This document shows, one piece after another, positions 1 through 8,171 of a DNA stretch of 64,000 nt. A program made the position numbers and the translations under genes. Below the pieces are notes generated by a model that did not search any database, was not told the DNA's origin, and saw only the letters and a list, made by a program, of their open reading frames with translations. Positions within the stretch are counted from its first letter, which is position 1. Each line of letters opens with the position of its first letter. Source of the DNA: Gimesia benthica (GTDB lineage: Bacteria > Planctomycetota > Planctomycetia > Planctomycetales > Planctomycetaceae). The DNA is taken from the NCBI RefSeq assembly GCF_009720525.1, contig NZ_CP043930.1, forward strand, positions 806,001 through 870,000, written 5' to 3'.

Positions 1-1163
1 GCGGCACTGATCCTATCGAATCGAGTCTTTATTGAACGATCTGAAGAATAGTTTTCTGGCTTCGAAAGACTTACAGCTGCAAAATTATTTACGTAATCTC
101 CGGTGATCTTCTTGTCTTCAAAATAACTTCTTATTAAATCAAAACCATTCTCTACTTCCCTGTAAAAATTGACTTTCATCACCTCAAAACCAGGCTTCTC
201 CAGAACACTATATCGAATTACATTATCTGCATATAATTCATATATCGCAGTACCTTCATCTTGGAGGTTAGCATTAGCATATTCACCATTAACGTCAAAA
301 ATAATTTGCCCAACAGGGAAAGTGGGTGCACCTTGCTTTGTGAATGGCTCTTCTGCCCCGACCTTTTCTCTAATATTTTGTATGGATGCTTTGTTAGATA
401 TTTCTGCTGTAGCTTCAACAATTTTTTTTACTGTATTTGACTTGCCAGTTCTTGTCATTCCAAACGCGGCAGTTCGCTTTCCAATAAAATCTTGCGGACT
501 TATATAAACATCAACACCTAGTTCTGAATGCTGAAATCTTCTACTAGAACTATACCGAACTGAACCTATCTTGAATTCATTTTCGTTACCAACAATGAGA
601 TCTATATCTCGTTGATTAACAATTTTTCGCAACACTTTTCCGGTTGCCTTATAAACACTATAGTTATTGGCAGAATAAAAGTTTTCTAAATCGGCACCAA
701 ACTCAACTCTATAGCTTACTCCCATTTCACCATTCGGTATTGATTGATCCTGGACTTTGTAAAATGCCCCCAAGACACGACAACTCAAACCAGAAAAACT
801 AAACTCATATCGAGTAAAGTCATCAAGTTTACTCTCCCTCACACTACCAGCCCTGCCGCTGATATCAGAGCCATCTTTGTAATACTCAATCATTGAGCTA
901 ACAACATCATTATCTGTAGGTAGCTTTGAAGGAGTTAAGGCGCGCAACAAAACTGCCTCATCAACGCCATCTTCACCATCATAAAATGCTAGCAAGAAAG
1001 CTCCTTGGGGTATTCCTTTTACTCGATGCTTCCAAGCATCTGAAACGAGAATTTGCGCATTCTCATAATCTAAATAAAAAGGCCTACCCACAAAAAGCTC
1101 TTCTTTTCGACCTTGTTCGAAAATATCAACATCCAGAATTTCTTTTAACTTTTGCTCTAACAC
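1..1163 (-). CDS. HerA/DUF87-type ATPase, C-terminus outside window
   Basis: The frame stays open from a GTG at 1163 to the window edge (387 codons visible). A GGGAGAGG Shine-Dalgarno lies a few bases before the GTG. The N-terminal ~220 residues read as a beta-rich region (FVGRPFYLDY..., KGIPQGAFLLAFYD). A P-loop GMTRTGKSN follows near residue 245, then a Walker-B-like strand IIFDVNGEYAN, the usual pattern of HerA/DUF87 hexameric ATPases that move DNA. Family knowledge: such ATPases pair with nucleases, Sir2 or methyltransferases in defence islands. It starts 25 bases after the methyltransferase stop, so the two are probably cotranscribed. Base composition is far more AT-rich than the window. 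The partner effector, if any, would lie beyond base 1. Ordinary resection HerA is less likely because no NurA is seen. Confidence 0.75.
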   Translation of the reverse strand, partial: MLEQKLKEILDVDIFEQGRKEELFVGRPFYLDYENAQILVSDAWKHRVKGIPQGAFLLAFYDGEDGVDEAVLLRALTPSKLPTDNDVVSSMIEYYKDGSDISGRAGSVRESKLDDFTRYEFSFSGLSCRVLGAFYKVQDQSIPNGEMGVSYRVEFGADLENFYSANNYSVYKATGKVLRKIVNQRDIDLIVGNENEFKIGSVRYSSSRRFQHSELGVDVYISPQDFIGKRTAAFGMTRTGKSNTVKKIVEATAEISNKASIQNIREKVGAEEPFTKQGAPTFPVGQIIFDVNGEYANANLQDEGTAIYELYADNVIRYSVLEKPGFEVMKVNFYREVENGFDLIRSYFEDKKITGDYVNNFAAVSLSKPENYSSDRSIKTRFDRISA

Positions 1164-1188
1164 TAAACCTCTCCCTGACTGGTTGCTA

Positions 1189-2168
1189 TCACTTTTGCTT
1201 TTGGAGTTTGCAATCTAATCCTGGTTCTTCAAATCTCATCATTGATTGACGAGCATACGTCTTATTAGCTTCAATTGAGATCCAGCGTCGATTTAGTTTC
1301 TCTGCACAATATCCGGTGGTATTACTGCCAGCAAAAGGATCGAGAACTAAATCAGACTCATCTGTTAAAAACTCCACAAAAAAATTCACTAATCCTCCAT
1401 GCATTCGAGCAGGATGCGGCGTCACCTTCTTTTTTCTACATCGCTCTAAATAATATTCAGACGAATTTGTATTCGAGAAACTGAGAACATTATGTGGAAG
1501 TCGAACCTCGCGATCTTCTTCTAATGATTCCATCTCAAAAAGATTATGCGCGATACTTCCCCCATTATTCTTTGCAAAAGCGGTAGGGCTAATGTCGTGC
1601 TCTGAAGGACGCTTACCAGAATTATATTTTTTGATTTAATAAGCCTCTGCATACTTTTGGAATATGCTCGAAGTACTTTTGAATTATCAGCTTTTGGGTA
1701 GTCATCTTTTGCTATCCACCAAACGTGGGTATAACTATCGACTGTTCGCAGCCTATTAACAGTGACCCATTGTGCTGGAGATGGAAGCTTTGAAGGGTTG
1801 TAACAAATAAATTCTTGGATCAAACGTAAGCCAGCATCAGGATTATTAACTAGCTGAAAGAGAGACTCTAAATGTAATAGAGACTGAACCGGGCGACCTG
1901 GCTCCCATGCATTTCCAAGCTCGATTACTAATGATCCATCTTCTGCCAGTAGATCAGAAAATATGGGAGCCAAGTTAGCGAACCATTCAAGATACTTGTC
2001 TCCCTGAAAGTTCCCATATTTCTTTTTCTTGTTCAGCGGGAATGGAGGAGAAGTGATAATCAAATTTATTTTGTTCTTGTAATATCTTCGTAGGTAATTT
2101 TCCGATATCTCAATCGAATCGCCGATAAATAACCGACCATTTCTTGTCCTGTATAACTCAGTTTTCAT
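1189..2168 (-). pseudogene. DNA methyltransferase (beta-class, TSPPF), frameshifted
   Basis: Two overlapping frames together give one complete methyltransferase of about 326 residues. The first (from ATG 2168) has motif IV as IITSPPFPLN near residue 40; the second has motif I as DPFAGSNTTGYCAEKL near the C-terminus, an order typical of beta-class N4-cytosine/N6-adenine enzymes. The first frame continues through MQRLIKSK and then runs out of phase. Adding one A to the six-A tract (plus-strand T tract 1627-1632) restores a continuous reading YNSGKRPSEHDISPTAFAKNN...HNLFEMESLEED joining both halves. So one base is missing: real decay, phase variation, or sequencing error. It precedes the HerA-like gene and shares its AT-rich composition, suggesting acquired DNA. 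No restriction endonuclease is visible. Confidence 0.85.
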
Positions 2169-2372
2169 TATTCATTTACTCGTCTTAGATGTTTCGCAAT
2201 ACGTCAAATGATTTTTTATCGTAAGCCCTGAGTCATTCTCACCTCAAATAATGCGGTATTAGTTTTCTATAAATTTCTGTTTTATATTGATCTCTTGTGA
2301 GCAATTTCTTTCATCCGATCGATCAGATCCATCATTCTCTCCATTTTCAGCGCACAAAAAGAACCGGGATAA

Positions 2373-2501
2373 CCTGCCTGCAGAAAGGGGGGCACTCCGG
2401 CCCGAAATCGAACCGGAGTACCAGAAGAGGGGTTACTCGTGCGTGCCGGGAGTGCTCGCACCTAATCACTTACACGAACACTCCCGGGCAGGCCCGCACG
2501 T
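2373..2501. other. Hairpin-rich spacer element of unknown role
   Basis: This is the only structured part of the 444-base gene-free stretch 2169-2612. It has nested inverted repeats: ACTCCGG (2394-2400) with CCGGAGT (2413-2419); GTGCG with CGCAC around 2439-2460; GGGAGTG (2448-2454) with CACTCCC (2479-2485); and an outer CCTGCC (2373-2378) with GGCAGG (2487-2492). Some pairings exclude each other. The reverse strand contains a T-loop-like GGTTCGATT, but no acceptor/D-arm arrangement of a tRNA could be built. It lies exactly between the AT-rich island and the normal-composition chromosome, so a degenerate integration site, a small RNA or a terminator cluster are all possible. Confidence 0.35.
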
Positions 2502-2612
2502 CTAAACATTATGTCATATATGATCAATACGTCAACGATATTCATGCAAACAGTCCTGCTTTTCGACTGAACAGACCACAAAACCCAGGCAAAACCGAGG
2601 GCAGGGCGTCTC

Positions 2613-2996
2613 TCAGGCAGGCTGACGTTGATAATAAAACCGCCACCACAGGGCGCTGATGCAGGCGCCGACACTGTACCAGAGAATATCCAGCGGATCG
2701 CCGGTGACTCCCGGTGATGTGGAGGCGAACTGCGGGAACAGGATTTCGTACTGGATCGACCAGACCAGCAGCGGCAGCAGAATCTCATACAGTTCCGGCG
2801 GCCCGTTATGCGGACGGGCTCTGCAGAAACGGGCGACCAACACCACAATCGGCACCAGCAGCGGCACGCAGAGCAGGTCATTGAAATGATTGTGCACGAA
2901 CCCGCCCGTCACCAGCGGCTTGAGCAACCAGCGGTTCACCAGAAACAGCACCAGGGCCGTCAGAAATAACGGATCACGCAAATACAGAAACCGCAT
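2613..2996 (-). CDS. Small hydrophobic membrane protein
   Basis: 127 residues with about four membrane segments: residues ~8-25, 40-58, 70-88 and 103-118. There is no signal peptide beyond the first helix and no catalytic motif. The pattern (PLFLTALVLFLVNRWL..., a HNHFNDLLCVPL loop, a GDPLDILWYSVGA motif before the last helix) resembles a widespread family of unknown function sometimes labelled magnesium-citrate transporter-like in Bacteroidetes; that link is recalled and weak. It follows the GspG-tail membrane protein by 3 bases on the same strand, so the two are probably translated from one message. Function unknown. Confidence 0.6.
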   Translation of the reverse strand: MRFLYLRDPLFLTALVLFLVNRWLLKPLVTGGFVHNHFNDLLCVPLLVPIVVLVARFCRARPHNGPPELYEILLPLLVWSIQYEILFPQFASTSPGVTGDPLDILWYSVGACISALWWRFYYQRQPA

Positions 2997-2999
2997 CCG

Positions 3000-3650
3000 T
3001 CAGTGCCCATTCGGAATATGTAACGGCAGCAGCATCAGTCCCATGCCGGTCGCAATCACCAGCACCACCAGGGTAAACCAGACATACCGCCACGCCGTCA
3101 TCGGGTGTCCGGTTCTCGTCGTCCCCTTTATCGTCATCAGAGTGAAACAGAACACGAGAAAGGCTGCTTCCACACCAGCAACCAGGAACCCGTCCCGCGC
3201 CACCTCGTCTTTGTCGTTCGTCAGAAAGAACTGCCGGAACGTGGGGAGCGCCCGTTCCCGGTTCCGCCCGTCAACATACAGATCCGCATCGAGGCCCACG
3301 CCCCCCGGCTGCCCGTCGCGACCATAAGAGAACAGCTCGTAAGTCTCCCCCTCCCGCCGATATTGAAACGGGTTCCCCCAACTGTCCAGCAGCGGCTCAC
3401 CTGGCTGCTGCAGAATGGTATGCACGTCGGGAATCTCCGCCAGAGTATCGGGCAGCACGCCGTGCTTTTCCCGATAGTCGGCAATCTGCATCCCTAAAAC
3501 CCGTAGCCCATAAAAACGCGTGAAGTCCTGATTGCGACACATATTTCGCTGACCGCGCAAATTATACCAGGCAGCCACATTCAGAATCACAAAGATCAAC
3601 GCGCCGCAGAGCAGGGCAATCAGCACGTGGCGTATCAGTCGTCGAATCAT
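3000..3650 (-). CDS. Membrane protein with GspG-like loop
   Basis: 216 residues. One N-terminal helix (~8-28), a large extracytoplasmic region, and two C-terminal helices (~155-173 and ~186-206). The central region (IADYREKHGVLPDTLAEIP ... LDSWGNPFQYRRE ... SYGRDGQPGGVGLDADLY) matches the C-terminal signature of type II secretion pseudopilin GspG: a proline-rich DxWGxPxxY turn followed by a SxGxDGxxGG loop that binds calcium in GspG. The N-terminal type IV prepilin cleavage motif is missing, so this is not a pseudopilin but a membrane protein using the same exported fold. A similar helical segment occurs in the protein at 28315-29001. Role unknown. Confidence 0.65.
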   Translation of the reverse strand: MIRRLIRHVLIALLCGALIFVILNVAAWYNLRGQRNMCRNQDFTRFYGLRVLGMQIADYREKHGVLPDTLAEIPDVHTILQQPGEPLLDSWGNPFQYRREGETYELFSYGRDGQPGGVGLDADLYVDGRNRERALPTFRQFFLTNDKDEVARDGFLVAGVEAAFLVFCFTLMTIKGTTRTGHPMTAWRYVWFTLVVLVIATGMGLMLLPLHIPNGH

Positions 3651-3716
3651 GGGCAGGACTCACAGCGAAGAAAAGAATCAGCGGCCCCAAAACACAAGCG
3701 CCATGACAGAAGATGA

Positions 3717-4124
3717 TTACTCCACCGGCTTCGGCCGGGATGTTCCTTCGGCGTCAACGCGATCGGAGAAATCCGGTTTCGAACTGAGCTGGACCGGCAG
3801 GTTGTTTTCCACGACCAGTTCGATGACCCGCATCGCATTCTCGTGTGGTTCGGCAGCCGGGGCGTCTCGACCGTAGTAGACGACTCCCTGCTGCTTCTGC
3901 AGTTCGGCGAAGCGGGTGCCCACCGCTTCCAGTCCCGCGGGCTCCCCATCCATCTCGATGGTGCCATCCTCGAAGACCCAGATCTTCACAACCGGTCCCT
4001 CCGCCGCGACCGGCGCGGTCTGTTGGGGTGCACTCGCGGCTTCCTCTGTGGGTGCTGCTTCCTGCTGACAGCCGGCCAGCCCCATTCCCAGGCTGCTCAC
4101 CAGCAGCAGTATGACTGATCTCAT
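3717..4124 (-). CDS. Lipoprotein with ExbD/TolR-like domain
   Basis: 135 residues. The signal peptide ends in a lipobox LAGC (cysteine ~19), followed by an Ala/Pro/Glu/Gln-rich linker to ~42. The rest (VVKIWVFEDGTIEMDGEPAG..LEAVGTRFAEL...VVYYGRDAPAAEPHENAMRVIELVVENNL) follows the periplasmic domain of ExbD/TolR: a short strand with G-x-I/x-x-D-G, a helix, a strand and a helix. In ExbD this domain hangs from a membrane helix and works with ExbB; here it is a lipid-anchored protein with no ExbB neighbour. That fold assignment is an inference from pattern, moderately supported. A stand-alone regulator of a Tol/Exb motor or a simple envelope lipoprotein are both possible. Confidence 0.6.
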   Translation of the reverse strand: MRSVILLLVSSLGMGLAGCQQEAAPTEEAASAPQQTAPVAAEGPVVKIWVFEDGTIEMDGEPAGLEAVGTRFAELQKQQGVVYYGRDAPAAEPHENAMRVIELVVENNLPVQLSSKPDFSDRVDAEGTSRPKPVE

Positions 4125-4216
4125 TGTTTCTCACTTTCTGATTCGAATTTCAGGCCCGCGTTCATTTCACTATCGTACCTGGCCACGCCGCTGTCCAGTC
4201 ACCCGACGGCCAAGGC

Positions 4217-4909
4217 TCAGTCGAGCCCATGCTGCCGGGCCAGTAACTCATCCCGGGCCGTGTATTCGTCCTGTAGCGATTCCAGAAAACTCTCGGGCGA
4301 GTAGAGGATCGTGTCACTCTGACCGGATTCCAGGATCGATACATACAGTGCCGCGGAGTACGCCTGGCAGTTGATCGACTTCCTCGGGTTGAACTCGATG
4401 TCCGTAAACCCCCGGTAGCCAACCAGCGTCTCCTGTAGTCCCGACTGCTGCTCCAGGGCACTCAGGTAGAGCCAGTCATAGAAGTAAGTGCGGGGCTTCA
4501 AGGGCCAGGCAGTTCCCTGAAACTCGAAGCGGAGCAGGCGTCCCGAACTTTTCAACCGGTCGTCTTTCTTGGCCTCCCGTGAGGTTCCATTGAGCAGGTC
4601 GATAAACGGGCCGGCCCGCTCAAAGACTTTGCTCCCCTGGAAGGCAGTCTCCACGGAGCAGGACCTGCCACCCTCCGCGTCGGCCAACGAAAGGTGAAAG
4701 GCACTCAACGACACTCCCAGTTCCTCGGGGGACTTGCTGGAGATCTCCAGCACCGGTTCGATACCTGCCTCCCCGGCGGCGGCATGCAGAGACTGAATCG
4801 AGCGCTGCTTCTGTGCCGTCGAGAAGCCGGGGAACCACTCGAAGTCGAGCGAACGTACCACGACTCCCGGACGGTCATCGCGGGGAACATAGACGGGGCG
4901 GACTGCCAT
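4217..4909 (-). CDS. NADAR-type DarT1-antitoxin homologue, orphan
   Basis: 230 residues, the full length of the DarT1-associated NADAR antitoxin family as I recall it. Motifs in order: a start MAVRPVYVP; FEWFPGFS at ~23-30; AFQGSKVFE at 89-97; REAKKDDR at 111-118; FYDWLY at 143-148; FTDIEFNP at 168-175; SINCQA at 178-183. Members of this NAD/ADP-ribose superfamily family remove ADP-ribose from guanosine in DNA and neutralise the DarT1 toxin. Normally DarT1 is the adjacent gene. Here 451 gene-free bases lie upstream and a lipoprotein gene lies downstream, so no toxin is adjacent. It may be a leftover antitoxin, an anti-toxin defence against mobile DarT1, or a housekeeping repair enzyme. Family call is from memory of its motifs. 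Confidence 0.7.
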   Translation of the reverse strand: MAVRPVYVPRDDRPGVVVRSLDFEWFPGFSTAQKQRSIQSLHAAAGEAGIEPVLEISSKSPEELGVSLSAFHLSLADAEGGRSCSVETAFQGSKVFERAGPFIDLLNGTSREAKKDDRLKSSGRLLRFEFQGTAWPLKPRTYFYDWLYLSALEQQSGLQETLVGYRGFTDIEFNPRKSINCQAYSAALYVSILESGQSDTILYSPESFLESLQDEYTARDELLARQHGLD

Positions 4910-5361
4910 TCAACATGTCTCCATTCAAGAAGAGCAGGGGGCGACTTCAGGAAAGCCATCATAGACCACAGTCCCCGACACCGCCACAAACAGTCTGTTT
5001 TCAGGCACTTTTCGTACTTGTCAGCAACAAACGGGTGCCACAGTCGGCTCGTCCGACAGCGTCTGGGAACAGACCACACCAGGCAGGTGCGCTCACCTCA
5101 AGAACCGTAAAGCGCAAGCGAAAGGACACACCTCAGGCAACGCGCAAGAACGCTGCGACAACCAGTTGGCGCGGTCTTCAGAAGCGCGTCGCGACACCTT
5201 CCACGACGCGCGCGAACCATCGCCGAAAATTATTTCCTCAGAAAATTTCAAAATTGTGAACTCTGATATTTCAAATTTCCCAAAGATTGGTAATTTACGC
5301 GTCGATATGAATATCTTAGTTCATATCTGTTTCTTTAACTCCTTTTTCTGGAGATACCGAG
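4910..5361. other. Gene-free stretch, AT-rich toward 5361
   Basis: No reading frame here looks like a protein. The first ~300 bases are GC-rich without clear repeats. From about 5220 the sequence becomes strongly AT-rich, which fits the promoter region of the small basic protein gene that begins at 5362; no convincing -35/-10 pair was identified. Confidence 0.5.
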
Positions 5362-5469
5362 ATGGCCAAATCTACTTCTAAGATTGGGCAAACTGCCAAA
5401 AAACAAACTGGCAAAACCACAGCTGCTGCTCCTAAAACTGCCAAAGGCAAAACCAGCAAGAAGAAATAA
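5362..5469 (+). CDS. 35-residue lysine/alanine-rich basic protein
   Basis: A 35-residue peptide starting MAKSTSKIGQTAKK and ending KTSKKK, with 12 Lys, 7 Thr and 6 Ala and no acidic residue. The ATG is preceded by CTGGAG at a good Shine-Dalgarno distance and the stop is followed 30 bases later by a very strong terminator, so it is a self-contained transcription unit. Lys/Ala/Pro/Thr composition is like the tails of bacterial histone-H1-like proteins, suggesting nucleic-acid or other polyanion binding; this is inference from composition only. It is shorter than the usual annotation cut-off, so it is easily missed. Confidence 0.65.
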   Translation: MAKSTSKIGQTAKKQTGKTTAAAPKTAKGKTSKKK

Positions 5470-5499
5470 TCTTCTCGCCTGATTCTGGCAGATTGACAG

Positions 5500-5550
5500 C
5501 CCCCTGTTCGAAGAGTTCCTGGAACTCGAAAAACAGGGGGATTTATTTTT
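5500..5550 (+). terminator. Rho-independent terminator of the small basic gene
   Basis: A long hairpin, CCCCCTGTT (5500-5508) pairing with AACAGGGGG (5532-5540), with an inner GAGTTCC/GGAACTC stem, is followed by ATTTATTTTTT. It terminates the short transcript from 5362. Confidence 0.9.
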
Positions 5551-5755
5551 TGGTAGACAGAGAAGTTTCAAGTACCGCACTTTCAACCGTCATCCATTCT
5601 AAGGCCAACCCAGGTCTCTCCGGGATGACGCCAGGGCTGTCAGCCCTCCACTACCGTGCTCCCCGGGAAACGAATTTTTCCCAATACACGCGGGCCTCTG
5701 CTGAGTATACTGAGGGAAACAGGATTTCCCCCGACCGGTAACAGGAGCTCAGACG

Positions 5756-6229
5756 ATGACCGATAAACAGCCCCACCAGATCACTGACGTCTTCCCCTAC
5801 CTCCGCACCCGGGATGCCAGTGCCGCCATCGATTTCTATCAGCGGGCGTTCGGAGCCGTCGAGGACTTTCGGCTGACCGAACCCGGCGGGCGGATTGGTC
5901 ACGCGGAACTCAAGCTCGGGGCAACGACGATCATGGTCTCCGACGAGTATCCCGAGTACGGCATTCACGCGCCCCGGGAATCCACGCCGACCGGATCGGC
6001 AATCCATCTGTATGTGCAGGATGTCGACGCCATGACACAACAGGCCGTCGACGCAGGTGCCACGTTGATCATGGAACCGGCTGACCAGTTCTACGGCGAA
6101 CGGGCCGCGAAGGTTCAGGATCCCTTCGGTCACGAATGGCTGCTCGGCAGTCAGATCGAAGAGGTGTCTCCCGAGGAAATGCAGCGTCGTTTTAACGCGA
6201 TGTTCGAGACAGGCGAAGAGGAGTGCTGA
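5756..6229 (+). CDS. VOC family (glyoxalase/PhnB-like) protein
   Basis: 157 residues, ATG chosen with AGGAG nine bases upstream. The sequence follows the PhnB-like branch of the vicinal oxygen chelate fold: VFPYLRTRDASAAIDFYQRAFGA near the start, GHAELKLGATTIMVSDE in the middle, a second half with HLYVQDVDAMTQQAVDAGATL, and the closing signature RAAKVQDPFGHEWLLG. One barrel half per repeat of about 60 residues is seen. Members include metalloenzymes and antibiotic-binding proteins; the substrate cannot be told. It stands alone on the plus strand and converges on the cREC gene. Confidence 0.85.
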   Translation: MTDKQPHQITDVFPYLRTRDASAAIDFYQRAFGAVEDFRLTEPGGRIGHAELKLGATTIMVSDEYPEYGIHAPRESTPTGSAIHLYVQDVDAMTQQAVDAGATLIMEPADQFYGERAAKVQDPFGHEWLLGSQIEEVSPEEMQRRFNAMFETGEEEC

Positions 6230-6274
6230 AGCGCCCGGTACTCGCGAACTCTCTCACCTGGATCAGAAAAGGAG

Positions 6275-6327
6275 CAGGGGCCTCCCGAGAGAATTTTTCA
6301 TTTCCCGGCAGCCAGCGGGAGCCCCTG
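6275..6327. terminator. Bidirectional hairpin between convergent genes
   Basis: CAGGGGCCTCCCG (6275-6287) pairs with CGGGAGCCCCTG (6316-6327) with one bulge. It lies between the 3' ends of the VOC gene (plus) and the cREC gene (minus), with GAGAATTTTTC inside the loop region. A shared terminator is likely, though no tail T-run follows on the plus strand. Confidence 0.6.
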
Positions 6328-6343
6328 GTTTAAGAATCGTCTT

Positions 6344-6652
6344 TCAGTCTGCGCCGCAGCAACACTCGGTCAGACGCTGAATGGAACCGACAGCCGCAAG
6401 CATTCGATTACGGGCAGGCGGGTTCGCGGTGTGTACTTTGATCTCTGGTGGATCGAAGTCCCGCGTTGCGACGGCTTCTTCAATCCAGAGCAGCACGTCA
6501 TAGCCGGTGCCGCGTTCGTCATCGCCCAGATCGTGGTCGAGACTGATCGAGCGGACTTCACCCGTTTTTAAAAATTGAATTGCTTCATCCGGCCAGCGAA
6601 CCTGTCGCCAGCCCGGCGGTGCCGGTCGTTCGTCATCCAGATAGACATTCAT
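6344..6652 (-). CDS. cREC-type receiver-fold protein
   Basis: 102 residues beginning MNVYLDDERPAPPGW and continuing DEAIQFLKTGEVRSISLDHDLGDDERGTGYDVLLWIEE, then IKVHTANPPARNRM. This matches the cyclic-phosphate processing receiver (cREC) family: a stand-alone receiver-like fold with a conserved acidic DDER and LDHDLGD pocket instead of the usual phospho-acceptor set. The family was linked by comparative genomics to RNA end/cyclic-phosphate processing; the biochemical role is not proven. The ending TECCCGAD with three cysteines in a row is unusual. It converges with the VOC gene and has no obvious operon partner. Confidence 0.75.
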   Translation of the reverse strand: MNVYLDDERPAPPGWRQVRWPDEAIQFLKTGEVRSISLDHDLGDDERGTGYDVLLWIEEAVATRDFDPPEIKVHTANPPARNRMLAAVGSIQRLTECCCGAD

Positions 6653-7102
6653 GAATTTTCCTTGTATTCCACATTAAGAACAAATGAATTCACAGAAAAA
6701 CGATGTGAGGCCTGTATCACAGACCTTCTGCGTAACGTGACACAAAAAATGCCTCACAGGTTCGCTGTTTTCGAGGATCACATCAGCAAACGTGAATAAA
6801 AAAAGGCGGATTATTCACAAAAATTTAACTTGCAAAATCCAGCCGTGATCATCTCGTGTTTTATGAAGCTAACACGTTCTTCACACACCCTTCACAAATG
6901 CGGACTAGACTGCCCGCAACTTCAGCAGAGACTATTTTCCATTCACAACACCTCTGACTGTTTCATTCAAGCTGAATTCATCAGCAGCAGATAAGTTCAA
7001 TTCCGCCAGTCTGCTTCCCACAGGGAAGACGAATAAACCAGTCAGATTTAATTCATTCTCAGTTGTTACTGGTCCTGCTCTCAGACTCAAAAAGGAAAAG
7101 TG
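6653..7102. other. Long upstream region of the DUF1559 unit
   Basis: About 450 bases without a plausible gene, AT-rich and containing stretches such as AATAAAAAAAG near 6795 and several TTCACA repeats between 6820 and 6950. It separates the divergent cREC and DUF1559 genes, so it should hold the promoter(s) and a long 5' leader for the DUF1559 unit. No specific operator or riboswitch was recognised. Confidence 0.4.
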
Positions 7103-8047
7103 ATGAAGAATCGAAAAGCGTTTACCCTCATCGAGCTACTGGTGGTGATTGCCATTATCGCAATCCTCATCGCCCTGTTACTGCCGGCGGTACAACAGGC
7201 ACGCGAAGCTGCACGACGTAACAGCTGCAAAAACAATCTGAAACAGATCGGACTGGCTTTGCACAACTATCATGAAACATTCAGCGCGCTGCCCCCGGGT
7301 AGTATCGTCTACTTCAATGGTACTAAATACTACGGACACGGCTGGACCTGGCACGCCAGCATCCTGCCTTATCTGGATCAGGTTCCCTTGTACAACCAGA
7401 TCCAGGGACCAGACTCCAGCGGCATGGGAGCCGAATCAGGTGGCACAACCAGTCCCAAACAGCAACTGGCCGGACAGACTGTGCTTTCCGTATTCTGGTG
7501 CCCCTCTCAGCCCGACGTAACGCAGGGTGTGCAGAAAGGGGGCTATTCGCCTTCCAACTATAACGGCAACATGGGCACGCTGATCGGTAACTCGGGCGAC
7601 AACTGCTACGGCGGTTCGATTACGACTCCCGCTCAGATGGCAGCCACCGGTGGTTGCATGGGAGCCGACGGTATCTTCTTCATCAGCAGCAGCGTCCGTT
7701 TCCGGGATGTCACCGACGGCCTGTCAAACACCATCTTCGTCAGTGAAGTCATCGATTCCGGCGGAGACGCCAACATGCTGGGCGGCGGGGGCAGTGACCG
7801 CAAACACTGTTTCTCCGGGGGTGCAGACAGCAATCCCCCTACCGAAATGTCGGAATACCTGATCGCCGCCGAGAGCAATGACCCGATCAACGGTTATGCC
7901 GAAGAAGCAGCCGGCAGCTACCACACCGGCGGAGCCCAGTTCGTCTTCGGTGATGGTCGTGTCCGCTTCCTCTCGGAAAACATCGACATGACTCTATACC
8001 GTGCCATCAGTACTCGCGCCAAACGGGAAACCCTCAGCGACTTCTAA
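7103..8047 (+). CDS. DUF1559 prepilin-like surface protein (copy 1)
   Basis: 314 residues. The N-terminus [18 protein letters not shown] is a type IV prepilin signal cut before Phe by a PilD-type peptidase, followed by one hydrophobic helix and [14 protein letters not shown]. The body matches DUF1559 (SBP_bac_10-like): [22 protein letters not shown] near residue 48, a VFWCPSQP motif near 130, the [16 protein letters not shown] motif near 200, and [21 protein letters not shown] at the end. A GTG three bases earlier is possible; ATG fits the AAGGAAAAG site better. This family is greatly expanded in planctomycetes and thought to be exported pilin-like surface material. It is about 80% similar to the copy at 8886 and is followed by a lipoprotein. 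Confidence 0.9.
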   Translation: MKNRKAFTLIELLVVIAIIAILIALLLPAVQQAREAARRNSCKNNLKQIGLALHNYHETFSALPPGSIVYFNGTKYYGHGWTWHASILPYLDQVPLYNQIQGPDSSGMGAESGGTTSPKQQLAGQTVLSVFWCPSQPDVTQGVQKGGYSPSNYNGNMGTLIGNSGDNCYGGSITTPAQMAATGGCMGADGIFFISSSVRFRDVTDGLSNTIFVSEVIDSGGDANMLGGGGSDRKHCFSGGADSNPPTEMSEYLIAAESNDPINGYAEEAAGSYHTGGAQFVFGDGRVRFLSENIDMTLYRAISTRAKRETLSDF

Positions 8048-8067
8048 AGCACTATTACGAATTAATA

Positions 8068-8100
8068 ACGCCCTTCCAGTCACGTCGACGGGAAGGGCGT
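8068..8100 (+). terminator. Hairpin after DUF1559 copy 1
   Basis: ACGCCCTTCC (8068-8077) pairs perfectly with GGAAGGGCGT (8091-8100) around a 13-base loop. No T-run follows (CAGTTAAAAA), so it may attenuate transcription or protect the 3' end of the abundant upstream message rather than fully terminate before the lipoprotein gene. Confidence 0.55.
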
Positions 8101-8171
8101 CAGTTAAAAATGAATCAGAGGATCGTATCCTCGCTACTAAGAAATCCAACGTATCAAAGTGAGTTTCAACA

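Noticed and set aside
2380..2445. Possible tRNA on the minus strand from GGTTCGATTTC
   Set aside because: A T-arm can be drawn, but there is no D-arm or anticodon arm of correct size, and the would-be acceptor strands are the wrong distance apart.
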